This document shows positions 7,463 to 15,800 of a DNA stretch of 19,374 nt, one piece after another; position 1 is the first letter of the stretch; each line of letters opens with the position of its first letter. Made by a program: the position numbers and the translations under genes. The notes beneath the pieces were generated by a model, which did not search any database, was not told the origin of the DNA, and worked only from the letters and a program-made list of their open reading frames with translations. The stretch is from an uncultured Porphyromonadaceae bacterium (GTDB lineage Bacteria > Bacteroidota > Bacteroidia > Bacteroidales > Muribaculaceae): contig CAMVDK010000017.1 of assembly GCA_947166165.1 (NCBI GenBank), positions 1 through 19,374 on the forward strand, in the 5' to 3' direction.

Positions 7463-7475
7463 CAGGAATTTAAAA

Positions 7476-9095
7476 TCAGTTCTTGCCGAGCATGATGTTG
7501 ATGATAATGTTCATGTCGTCAACATCCACAGCGCCATCGTTGTTGAGGTCGGCGGCAGTGGTCTGGTCGGCCTTGCCAAGCATGATGTTGATGATGATGT
7601 TCATGTCGTCGACATCCACAGCGTTGTCGCCGTTCAGGTCACCCAGGATGCCGTTCTTCGTGATCACCAGCGTGAGTTCGGCCATGTTCAGCTTGAGGCT
7701 GTACTTGCCGGCAGCAATCTTCAGAGCCTGTCCGTTCTCGCCCGTGAGGGAGATGGGCTGTCCGAGCTGCTCGGGAGTCACCCAGAAGTCGCCCTCGCTC
7801 ACAGCACCGAAGCGGTAGTCGGCGATATCGTCCCACGTCTCACCTTCCTGAGCCAAGCGCTTGGTGAAGCTGAAGTAGTTGAAGCCGTCGTTGCGGCCGT
7901 CGCACTCGATGTTGGCCACATACTCCACATCGCTCACGTTCTCCATCTGCACGCCCACAGCGGGATCCCACGTGTTGCCGTTCACCTCGCCCAGGATGTA
8001 GATGTCGGGAGTCACGTCGAGCTTGTTGATGACAACCGTCATGTTGTTGATGTCGACCTTGAGGTCCCACACGCCAAGAGGCAAGCGGAAGGCCTGGTAG
8101 TTGTTCTTGGTGATGGTCAGGGGCTGGCCGTAGAGATCCTCAGTCACCCAGAAGTCGCCCTCGCTCTCAGCACCGAAGCGGTAGGGAGCAATGTAGTCCC
8201 AGCCACCCTGGTCGTCGGTCTCGGCGAGCTTGGAGGTGAAGCCGAAGTAGTTGAAGCCGTCGTTGCGGCCGTCGGTGTTGAGGTTGCCCACATACACACC
8301 GGCCTCCATCTCCTCCAGGTGGACACCCACGTTGGGGGCCCAGCTGTTGCCGTTCACCTCGCCGAGCACATACACGTCGTCGATGGGCTCTTCGACCTCG
8401 ATGGTGTTGTCCTTGTACCAGAAGATGTTGTCGAGACGCAGCTGCGTGCCCTGCACACCGCCAGAGAGGATCTTGAGGTAGTTGCCCAGGTAGTTGGTGG
8501 CATCGTCGCCCCACACGGGAACGTCGGCGAGTTGCTTCACCACACTGTAGGGCAGGTCGACATAGTACCACTCGCCGTTGCGCTCAAAGTTGCCAAGCAC
8601 CTTCGAGCCGTTGACCTCGGCATCGCCCAGGGTGAAACCGTGGTTCTCGCCCACCACAATCTGGTGGCCGGCATTGTCGGTGCTCTTGATGGCGAAGTGC
8701 AGCACCCACGAGTCGTCGAGCACGCTCCAGTCTTGTGCCTCACCCACCGAGCAGAAGCCGCATCCGCTCCAGCCAAACGTGGTCACATCCATGGCGATGT
8801 GGTCCTCGGGCTGGCCGAAGGAGTTGAGGCTGCCATCCTGCTCTACACCGGTGTAGGTCTCGTCCCACACATAGAGGAAGTTGCGGTTGTCGTCGATGGT
8901 GGCGTCGAACACCACATCCTCGGCGGGCATAGCTTCGCCAACGCTATTGCTGATGGAAATGGGGATGAACTTGACGGCCTTGCTCCAATCGAACGTGGGC
9001 TGGTCGTTCTCATCAAGCGCCTTGGTGATGAACTGGGCGCTGGCCATGCTGCCTCCAAGAAGCAACAAAGCTGCAAGTGTAAAGAATTTCTTCAT
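7476..9095 (-). CDS. Secreted multidomain, probably carbohydrate-binding protein with dockerin-like tail
   Basis: 539 residues. Signal peptide 1-20 (MKKFFTLAALLLLGGSMASA). Residues about 21-230 form a beta-rich domain (YVDLPYSVVKQL, LRLDNIFWYKD) resembling a jelly-roll carbohydrate-binding fold. Two clear tandem copies follow (about 240-358 and 364-480), each starting YVLGEVNGNSW or YILGEVNGNTW, with DGRNDGFNYF in the middle and RFGAxSEGDFWVT later; they recall the glycan-binding domains of SusE/SusF-like proteins. Residues 485-539 are a two-part dockerin-like tail (GDLNGDNAVDVDDMN and DLNNDGAVDVDDMN). No catalytic residues are evident and there is no lipobox, so attachment would rely on the tail. 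It precedes the GH128-like gene and probably supplies surface glycan binding. No TAnnTTTG promoter is visible in the 213-bp gap upstream (9096-9308), which holds no other gene. Ligand unknown. Confidence 0.75.
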   Translation of the reverse strand: MKKFFTLAALLLLGGSMASAQFITKALDENDQPTFDWSKAVKFIPISISNSVGEAMPAEDVVFDATIDDNRNFLYVWDETYTGVEQDGSLNSFGQPEDHIAMDVTTFGWSGCGFCSVGEAQDWSVLDDSWVLHFAIKSTDNAGHQIVVGENHGFTLGDAEVNGSKVLGNFERNGEWYYVDLPYSVVKQLADVPVWGDDATNYLGNYLKILSGGVQGTQLRLDNIFWYKDNTIEVEEPIDDVYVLGEVNGNSWAPNVGVHLEEMEAGVYVGNLNTDGRNDGFNYFGFTSKLAETDDQGGWDYIAPYRFGAESEGDFWVTEDLYGQPLTITKNNYQAFRLPLGVWDLKVDINNMTVVINKLDVTPDIYILGEVNGNTWDPAVGVQMENVSDVEYVANIECDGRNDGFNYFSFTKRLAQEGETWDDIADYRFGAVSEGDFWVTPEQLGQPISLTGENGQALKIAAGKYSLKLNMAELTLVITKNGILGDLNGDNAVDVDDMNIIINIMLGKADQTTAADLNNDGAVDVDDMNIIINIMLGKN

Positions 9096-9308
9096 CTTGT
9101 CTATTAATTAAAGGGTTATTAATAAACATCTTGGCTGCAAGGTCGGGTCGTCGCGCCGTCGCGGGGGGACTACAAATAAACGGACTAAAAACAAACCGGT
9201 CAGGCCTTCCGACACGGCCTTGCTGCCGCTGACGTTTTTTTGGTTTGGTTGTCTCTGTTCTAGATGTACTAACTGTAATGTTTAAAATTTTATAATATCG
9301 TTGAAACG

Positions 9309-10862
9309 TCATTCCACAAGCCAGTCATCGATGGTGCGGCTCTCTCGACTGATGTTGATGGCAAGCAGATGCACTGGGCGGCCGTCGTGGCGGTATTTCA
9401 CGGCGTAGTCTTTGCGTCGCAACTGCTCCATGGCCTCCTGCGCCGTGGAATCGTGCTTGAGCTCCATCAGATAGATGTCTTTTGGCATGAGCAGCACAGC
9501 ATCGGCGCGGCCGTCGCTGGTGCGGTCCTCCACGCGCACATCGGCCCCAAACGATGCCATCAGCGTGTAGAGGATAGCCTGATAGTGGCGTTCGTTGTCG
9601 TTGGCAATGTCGTAGGGGACGGCGGCGTAGACGTCGCGCAATGCGGCCATGAAATCCTCCAGGCTGCCGCCGCGACGCCACGCGAAATAGGCCTTGCGCA
9701 TCCACTCGCGGCTCTGCGAACGCGGGGCGATGTGGGTGATGAACGATTTCGCCAAGCCCTCGCGCACCTCGCGGTTGGGGATACCCAGCGTGTAGGTCTG
9801 CGTCTCGCTGTCATAGTCCTTGATGGTGAGGTAGCCGCTCTGGTAGAGCACGGCGGTGGAATCTTCGATTTGCTCGGTGGGACGGTCGAAGCTGTCCTGG
9901 TCCACCTCCTTGCCGTCCAACTCGTTGACCAGGATGTCGCGGCCTCGGAGCAATCGAAGCAGCCACGACGATGTGCCACTGTCGAACCAGTAGTGCTCAA
10001 CAAGTTGGTTGCCCAATGCCTTGACCAGGCTCAGCGGGTTGTAGATGTCGGCCGTCATAAAGCGGGTGAAGTGGTAGCCGTCGTATTGTTCCTTGAGCAT
10101 GGCCAGCATTTCGTCGGCGGTCACGCCCTCGCGCTCGGCAAGCCGTTCCACGCCGGGGCGCATCTGCGTGGCCAGTTCTTCGGCGGTGATGCCGCACAAC
10201 GCCTCGTACTGCGGCAGCAGGCTGATGTTGTTCAAGTTGTTCAGCTCGCTGAAGATGCTCAGTTGCGAGAATTTGGTGATGCCGGTGATGAACACGAATC
10301 GCAACCGCTCGGCTTCTCCCTTGAGCGGAGCGTAGAAGTCGCGCATGATGTCGCGCACCTGCTCCATCTGCCCGGGCTTGTCGAGGTTCTCCAGCACCGG
10401 TGCGTCGTACTCGTCGAGCAGCACCACCACTGGCATCCCTGTGGACGCGTGGGCCGTCTGGATGAGAAGGCTCAGGCGCGTGCCATAACTGGAATCTGGC
10501 TTGGGGGTGATTTGGTAAAGGTTTTCGTAGTAATGCAGGTTACCGTCAAGCAAAGAATTGAGGTGGTCGATACTGATGGCTTTGCCCTTGCTCATGTCGA
10601 GGTGCAGCACGGGGTGTTGTTTCCACTCGGTTTCCAGCCGGTCGATGGCCAGCCCCTCGAACAGGTCGCGGCGGCCCTGGAAGTAGTACTTGAGCGTGGA
10701 CAGCAGCAGTGACTTGCCAAACCGCCGAGGGCGGCTCAGGAAATAATAGCTCCCGTTCTTGACCAGCGTGTCAATAAGGGCCGTCTTGTCGATGTAGACC
10801 ATACCCTCGTTGCGGATGTTGGCGAAGTCTTGTTCACCTATGGGATAACGCTGCTGCTCCAT
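9309..10862 (-). CDS. AAA-ATPase-like protein with C-terminal PD-(D/E)XK nuclease-like domain
   Basis: 517 residues matching a large Bacteroidota family (AAA-ATPase_like plus PDDEXK_9). The N-terminus has YIDKTALI and the P-loop-containing stretch SRPRRFGKSLLLS (43-55). Walker B is VVVLLDEYDAPV (146-157), and FITGITKFSQ at 191-200 is the usual sensor region. The C-terminal domain keeps a nuclease-type core: GRADAVLL (Asp454) followed by YLMELK (Glu467, Lys469). No signal peptide, so cytoplasmic. The function of the family is not established; roles in mobile elements or defence have been suggested but nothing here decides. It has its own promoter (10884-10916) and sits between SusD and the dockerin-tailed binding protein, an odd place that suggests insertion into the locus. 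Confidence 0.88.
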   Translation of the reverse strand: MEQQRYPIGEQDFANIRNEGMVYIDKTALIDTLVKNGSYYFLSRPRRFGKSLLLSTLKYYFQGRRDLFEGLAIDRLETEWKQHPVLHLDMSKGKAISIDHLNSLLDGNLHYYENLYQITPKPDSSYGTRLSLLIQTAHASTGMPVVVLLDEYDAPVLENLDKPGQMEQVRDIMRDFYAPLKGEAERLRFVFITGITKFSQLSIFSELNNLNNISLLPQYEALCGITAEELATQMRPGVERLAEREGVTADEMLAMLKEQYDGYHFTRFMTADIYNPLSLVKALGNQLVEHYWFDSGTSSWLLRLLRGRDILVNELDGKEVDQDSFDRPTEQIEDSTAVLYQSGYLTIKDYDSETQTYTLGIPNREVREGLAKSFITHIAPRSQSREWMRKAYFAWRRGGSLEDFMAALRDVYAAVPYDIANDNERHYQAILYTLMASFGADVRVEDRTSDGRADAVLLMPKDIYLMELKHDSTAQEAMEQLRRKDYAVKYRHDGRPVHLLAINISRESRTIDDWLVE

Positions 10863-10883
10863 CGTTCAAAACTTTTCAGTTTG

Positions 10884-10915
10884 CAAATTTACAAAAAAGA
10901 TACCGTAAAGTCAAA
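10884..10915 (-). promoter_or_regulatory. Promoter for the AAA-ATPase/PD-(D/E)XK gene
   Basis: On the minus strand, TTTG (10912-10915), 20 bp, then TAAATTTG (10884-10891), an excellent match to the Bacteroidetes consensus. Predicted start near 10878, giving a leader of about 16 nt before the ATG at 10862. The -33 element lies only 8 bp beyond the stop codon of the dockerin relic. Confidence 0.75.
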
Positions 10916-10923
10916 ATCCACGT

Positions 10924-11061
10924 TCAGTTCTTGCCAAGCATGGTGTTGATGATGATGTTCAAGTCGTCCACATCCACCACACCATCAGCGCTCACATCAC
11001 CTGCCACCTCTTCGTTCTCCTCCACAATCTGCAAGAAGTCCTGCCATTGGGATGACAAAAT
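10924..11061 (-). pseudogene. Relic: C-terminus of a dockerin-bearing protein
   Basis: The minus strand encodes, in one frame ending at a TGA (10924-10926), a W-x-x-F-x-x-I-x-E linker (SSQWQDFLQIVEENEE) followed by GDVSADGVVDVDDLN and IIINTMLGKN. The linker matches the segment before the tail of the LRR protein elsewhere in the window (WTWFEHIEE), and the tail matches the other dockerin tails. There is no plausible in-frame start: the only ATG is inside the tail. Upstream the frame runs without similarity into the hairpin at 11083-11117. This is best read as the remaining 3' end of a gene, probably BspA-LRR type, that once followed SusD. The upstream edge of the relic is approximate. Confidence 0.75.
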
Positions 11062-11082
11062 AAATTGTGTAATTGTTTTATG

Positions 11083-11117
11083 GCAAGTCCCCCTTAGGGG
11101 GATTTAGGGGGACTTGC
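11083..11117 (-). repeat. 11-bp GC-rich hairpin after SusD
   Basis: GCAAGTCCCCC (11083-11093) and GGGGGACTTGC (11107-11117) are perfect reverse complements with a 13-nt loop that contains a third G5 run. It lies 6 bp beyond the SusD stop codon. There is no T tract on the minus strand. It may terminate or protect the SusC/SusD transcript, or be a dispersed repeat. Confidence 0.7.
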
Positions 11118-11123
11118 TTTGCA

Positions 11124-12752
11124 TCAATATCCTGGGTTCTGCTCGAGGGCTCCGTCGGCGAGCTGGCGGTCTTCGCTGGGGATGGGCATGAGCTCGTGCT
11201 TGCCCTTCTGGAAGATGCCGTACTCGTCGCGCACCTCCTGGGTCTCGCCGGCGATGTAGGCGTCCATGGTCTCCTTGGCGATGCCCCAGCGGCAGAGGTC
11301 GAACCAGCGGTGGCCTTCCATGGCCAGCTCCACGCGGCGCTCATGACGGATGGCGCTGCGCAGGTCGGCCTGGCTGGAGGCATAGGCGACGCTCTTGCCC
11401 TGGATGGTGGCGGCATAGGGGAAGGCCGGCAAGCCCACGCGGGCACGCACGCGGTTGAGGGCGGTGATGGCGGGCGCCAGCTCGCCCAGCTCGCAGCAGG
11501 CCTCGGCATACATGAGCAGCACGTCGCTGTAGCGGATCAGGCGGTAGTTGAGCGGGCCGCGCGAGTGGTGAGTGAGGTGGTACCAGCCGCCGCCAGCACC
11601 GTCGGTGGTCTGGGCGTACTTGCGGTTGTAGTAGCGGTTGCCCAAATAGAGGCTGGTCTCGTCTACTTCGCCGCTTTCTTGCTGCATGATGGTGGCGTCG
11701 CGACGCGGGTCGCCCTCCTCAAACTCGTCGTAGAGGTTCTGCGTGGGGCGGTCGAATCCCCATCCGGTCTCGCTGTCGTTGAAGCCGGAGCGCGGGCGCT
11801 GCATGATCAAGGTGAACGTGCCTCGCGTGAAGCCCTCGCCCTCGCCGTAGTCGCTGCGCGGGTCTTCCACATACTGGATTTCGAGCACGCTCTCCTTGCC
11901 GTTCTCGCCGGCCAGGGTGAAGTTGTCGAAATAGGTGGGCACCAGGTCGTACTCGCCGCTCTGCATGATTTCCTCGCCCCAGTGCTTGGCGGCCTTCAGG
12001 GCGGCGGTGGCGTCGACACCCTGCTGCTGCTGGAATCCGGCCAGATAGAGGTTGGCCTTGAGCAGCATGGCCTGGGCGCAGCCACGGGTGGCGCGGCCCA
12101 TGTCGGCGGCGGCATATTTCGACTTGAGCGGCAGGGCCTCGACGGCCGACTCCAGGTCGCGGATGATGAATGCGTAGGTGTCAAGCTGCGATTCGCGTTT
12201 GAAGTTGAACTTGTTGCTGCTGTCGACCACATAGTCGATGAACGGCATTCCGCCAAACACGCGCGCCAGGCGGAAGTAGTAGTAGGCGCGCATGAAGGTG
12301 GCCTCGGCGATGAGACGGTCCTTGAGTTCCTGCGTGAACTGCGCGTCGACCCCCACGTCCATCTTTGTCACCTGCTCGATGGCCAGGTTGCAGCGCTGTA
12401 TGCCCTGCCACTGCGCGTTGTAGAAGCCGAGCAGCAGGCGGTTGTCGGGATTGGTCTTGAAGTTCTCCATGTCGTAGGCCACCGCCATGTCGGTGGTGCC
12501 TTGTCCGCCCTTGAGGGCGTCGTCGCTGACAATGTCGCCGATATACCACTCGCTGTAGTAGGTGGTGCTGCCGCCATATTCCCACCCCAGCGGGGCATAG
12601 GTGGCGTTGACCACCTCGAGGGCAGTGGCGCTGCTCACGAAGTAGTCCTCAATCTTGTTGGAGCCGGGAGTCTCCTCGGTGAGCCAGTCGTTGCAGGAGC
12701 TCAGCGAGAGCGAGGCTGCGAGCAAGACGGCATATGCTGAAATCTTTTTCAT
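11124..12752 (-). CDS. SusD/RagB family outer-membrane nutrient-binding lipoprotein
   Basis: 542 residues. A lipoprotein signal ends in the lipobox SLSSC with Cys20 as lipid anchor, followed by the typical NDWLTEETPG. Central helices carry the SusD TPR-like region (RLIAEATFMRAYYYFRLARV ... GGMPFID). The C-terminal half has RYSDVLLMYAEACCELG, ALNRVRARVGLP, IRHERRVELAMEGHRWFDLCRWG and a terminal ALEQNPGY, all hallmarks of the family. The protein sits as a lid on the SusC channel at the cell surface, binding glycan fragments before import. The start codon is 85 bp downstream of the SusC stop, and an A-rich leader immediately precedes it. The glycan is inferred from the nearby GH128-like enzyme, not from this protein. 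Confidence 0.96.
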   Translation of the reverse strand: MKKISAYAVLLAASLSLSSCNDWLTEETPGSNKIEDYFVSSATALEVVNATYAPLGWEYGGSTTYYSEWYIGDIVSDDALKGGQGTTDMAVAYDMENFKTNPDNRLLLGFYNAQWQGIQRCNLAIEQVTKMDVGVDAQFTQELKDRLIAEATFMRAYYYFRLARVFGGMPFIDYVVDSSNKFNFKRESQLDTYAFIIRDLESAVEALPLKSKYAAADMGRATRGCAQAMLLKANLYLAGFQQQQGVDATAALKAAKHWGEEIMQSGEYDLVPTYFDNFTLAGENGKESVLEIQYVEDPRSDYGEGEGFTRGTFTLIMQRPRSGFNDSETGWGFDRPTQNLYDEFEEGDPRRDATIMQQESGEVDETSLYLGNRYYNRKYAQTTDGAGGGWYHLTHHSRGPLNYRLIRYSDVLLMYAEACCELGELAPAITALNRVRARVGLPAFPYAATIQGKSVAYASSQADLRSAIRHERRVELAMEGHRWFDLCRWGIAKETMDAYIAGETQEVRDEYGIFQKGKHELMPIPSEDRQLADGALEQNPGY

Positions 12753-12768
12753 CTTGATTGTTTTTTTT

Positions 12769-12826
12769 CTAGTTTTCTAGCCTACCTAGTATTTCTAGTT
12801 GAACTAGTTTTTACTAGTTTTACTAG
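12769..12826. repeat. Seven CTAG tetramers at about 9-bp spacing between SusC and SusD
   Basis: CTAG starts at 12769, 12777, 12786, 12795, 12804, 12814 and 12823 (intervals 8, 9, 9, 9, 10, 9). Several are extended to ACTAGT or CTAGTTTT. The array fills most of the 85-bp spacer between the SusC stop and the SusD start. Confidence 0.9.
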
Positions 12827-12837
12827 CTCCTATTTAT

Positions 12838-15800
12838 TTAAAACGACAGGTTCAAGCCAAACATATAGGTTCGCGACTGCGGGTAGTTGCCCCAGTCCAC
12901 ACCGCCGGCCACCTCGGGGTCGTAGCCCTTGTAGCCGGTGAAGGTGAGCAGGTTGCTGGCGCTCACATAGAGGCGGCACTTGCTCATGCCCAGCTTGTGG
13001 GCCAGGCTGTTGGGCAGCGTGTAGCCGAGCTGCACGTTCTTCAGGCGCAGGTAGTCGCCCTTCTCCACAAAGCGGCTGCTGGTGGAGCGGTTGTAGCTGT
13101 TGCCGTTGGGGTTGGGAATGGAGCCGAAGATGCCTTCGTCGGCCTTGGCCTGCGTCCACACGTCGCGCATGGCGGTGCTGAGCTGGCTCGACGTGCCGTT
13201 GTACTCGGTGCGCACGCGCATCATGTTGTAGATTTCGTTGCCCGCCACACCCTGGAAGAAGAGCGACAGGTCGAAGCCGCGCCAGTCGGCGCTCAGGTTC
13301 AGGCCGTAGCTGAGCCAGGGGAAGGGGTTGCCGAGGGCCTTGCGGTCGCCGTCGTCGGTGAGGCGGCCGTCGCCGTCGAGGTCAGTGTAGATGGCGTCGC
13401 CGGCGTGGAAGGGGTTGGCCTCGCCGGCATCGGCATAGCCGTGCCAGTGGGCGTCGGCCTCCTCCTGGGTGTTGAACACGCCCTGGTACTCATAGCCCCA
13501 GAAGGTGAACAGCCCCAGGCCCTCGTCGCTGTAGCGCACGCCGTCGACCCAGAACGGGGTGCCGCCGTTGAGGTGGGTGAGCTTGTTCTGAATCATCGAC
13601 AGGTTGCCGTCGATGGCATAGTGGAAGTCGCCGAGCGTGTTCTGGTGGCCGAGGGTGATTTCAAGGCCTCGGTTGCGCACGGTGGCGGCATTGATTTGCG
13701 GATTGTAGCGCTGACCCATCTGAGCGGGCATCATCTTGCTGACAATCATGTCCTTGGTGTCGCGCTGGAAGAGCTCCACGGTGGCGGTGAGGCGGCCGCG
13801 CAGCACACTGGCGTCCACACCCAGGTTCCACGTTTCGGTCTTTTCCCACAGGCCGCCCTGGTTGGGATAGATGAGCACGGTGGCTCCCGGCGTGTCGGCG
13901 TCACCGCCCAGCGAGTAGCCCACAAAGGTGGGGCCGGTGTTGAAGATGGTGGTCACAAAGGCGTTGTTGCCGATTTTGTCGTTACCGATGCGTCCCCAGC
14001 CGGCGCGCAGCTTGAGGTTGTCGAGCCAGCCGACGTTCTTGAGCCAGGGCTCCTCGCTCATGCGCCAGGCCAGCGCCAGCGAGGGGAAGTAGCCCCAGGT
14101 GTTCTCGGGGAACTTGTTGGAGCCGTCGGCGCGGAAGTTGAACGTGGCCATGTAGCGGTCCTTGAAGGTGTAGTGCACACGTCCGAGCCACGACATGCGG
14201 CGCGTGCGGTCCACGCTGTCGCCGGCGGGGTTGGTCTCGGTGGTCTGACCCAGGAACCAGTTGCGAGGCACGGGGTTGTTGATGGAGTTGCCCGAGCCGC
14301 TGATCTGGTACCAGTTGAACTCCTCGGTGGTCTGTCCCACCATGGCGTTGAGGTAGTGGTCGGCAGCGAGCTGCTTCTTGAAGGTGAGCGTGTTTTCCCA
14401 CACCAGGGTGGTGTAGTGCGCCAGGCTGCGCTCCAGGTAGTTCTTGTCGCTCTGGTCGTAGGCCGACACCTCATATTTTTCCTTGAACAGGCGGTGGTTG
14501 TAGGTCACGTCGTCGTAGCTCACGTCGGCACGGTAGGTGAGCCACTCCCAGGGGGTGATTTCGGCGTAGATGTCGCCAATCCAGCGGCTGTAGACGTTGC
14601 GCGGGCTGCTCACGTTGATGCTGCTCATGGGGCTGTAGACGTTCTTGTTGTTGCTCGGGGCGGCGATGCGTCCGCTCATGTCTACGCCCTTGTTGTTGAT
14701 GGCGCCGGCGGGATAGTGGGTGGGGTCCCACGGGGCCATCGAGATGGCTTGCGAGAGCAGGTTGCTGTCGGCGTTGGCCTCGTCGGCGCTCGTGCTGCGG
14801 CCCCAGCTGTACACGTAGCTCAGGTTCTCGCCAATCTTGAACCAGGGTTTCACCTGGAACGAGGTGTTGGCCCTGAGGGTGAGGCGCCTGAAGTCGCTGC
14901 TGCGGATGATGCCGTCCTGGTCGAACCAGCTGCCGCTGAACGAGTAGTTGGCCTTGTCGGTGCCGCCGTCGATGCTCAGGTGGTAGTTCTGGATCACGGC
15001 GTTTGTGGCGAAGACCTCGTCCTGCCAGTCGGTGCTGATGGCGGAGTAGTCGAGGCCGTCGGGATAACGCTCGGTCTTCGCCACGGCGAAGTGCTGGTCG
15101 CTTCCGAGCTTGTACTGCTGCAGCCACTCGTTGAAGCCCTTATCGTTGAAACGGTTGACTTCGGCGGTGCGGCCGTTAAGGGCCAGATAGGTGCTCACAA
15201 ACTCGTCGCGGTCCATCAGGTCGAGTTTCTTCCATCGGTTCTGCAGACCCACGTACATGTCGAAGCTGATGTGGCTCTGCCCGGTGTCGCCCTTCTTGGT
15301 GGTGACGAGCACCACGCCGTTGGCGCCACGGCTGCCGTAGATGGCCGTGGCCGAGGCAGCCTTCAGAATCTCGGTGCTGGCGATGTCGGCCGGGCTGAGG
15401 AAGTTGATGTCGTTGCAAATCACGCCGTCGACCACATAGACCGGGTCGGCGTTGTTCACGGTGCCGATGCCGCGGATGCGCACCTGCGCGCCGGCTCCCG
15501 GCTGACCCGAGTTGGCGTTCACCGTCACACCGGCCGCGCGGCCCTGCAGCGCCTGGTCGAGGTTGGCGGCAGGGGTCTTCTTGAGCTTGTCGGCGCCGAT
15601 GGAGGCCACCGAACCGGTGAGGTCGCTCTTGCGCATGGTGCCGTAACCCACCACCACCAGCTCGTTGAGCAGCTGGGTGTCCTCGGTCATGCGCACGTTG
15701 ATGGTGCTCGAAGCGGCAAACGAGCGGCGCTCGGTGGTCATCCCAATAAAGGAGAACACAAGCGCGCCCTTGCGGTCAGCTTGGATTACATACTGTCCGT

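Noticed and set aside
7443..9107. A 554-codon plus-strand frame opposite the dockerin-tailed binding protein, and similar long frames opposite SusD (11073-12740), GH128 (6226-7419) and the ATPase (9369-10712)
   Set aside because: All are mirror frames of well-supported minus-strand genes, with low-complexity V/H/L-rich translations and no signal or motif.
9190..9241. Possible terminator with CAGGCC...GGCCTTG and a T7 run on the plus strand
   Set aside because: The stem is short and bulged, the T run is 12 bases away, and no plus-strand gene precedes it.
9013..9312. A 99-codon minus-strand frame spanning the gap between the ATPase gene and the binding-protein gene
   Set aside because: It overlaps the signal-peptide region of the binding protein in another frame, and its translation is basic low-complexity sequence without similarity to known proteins.
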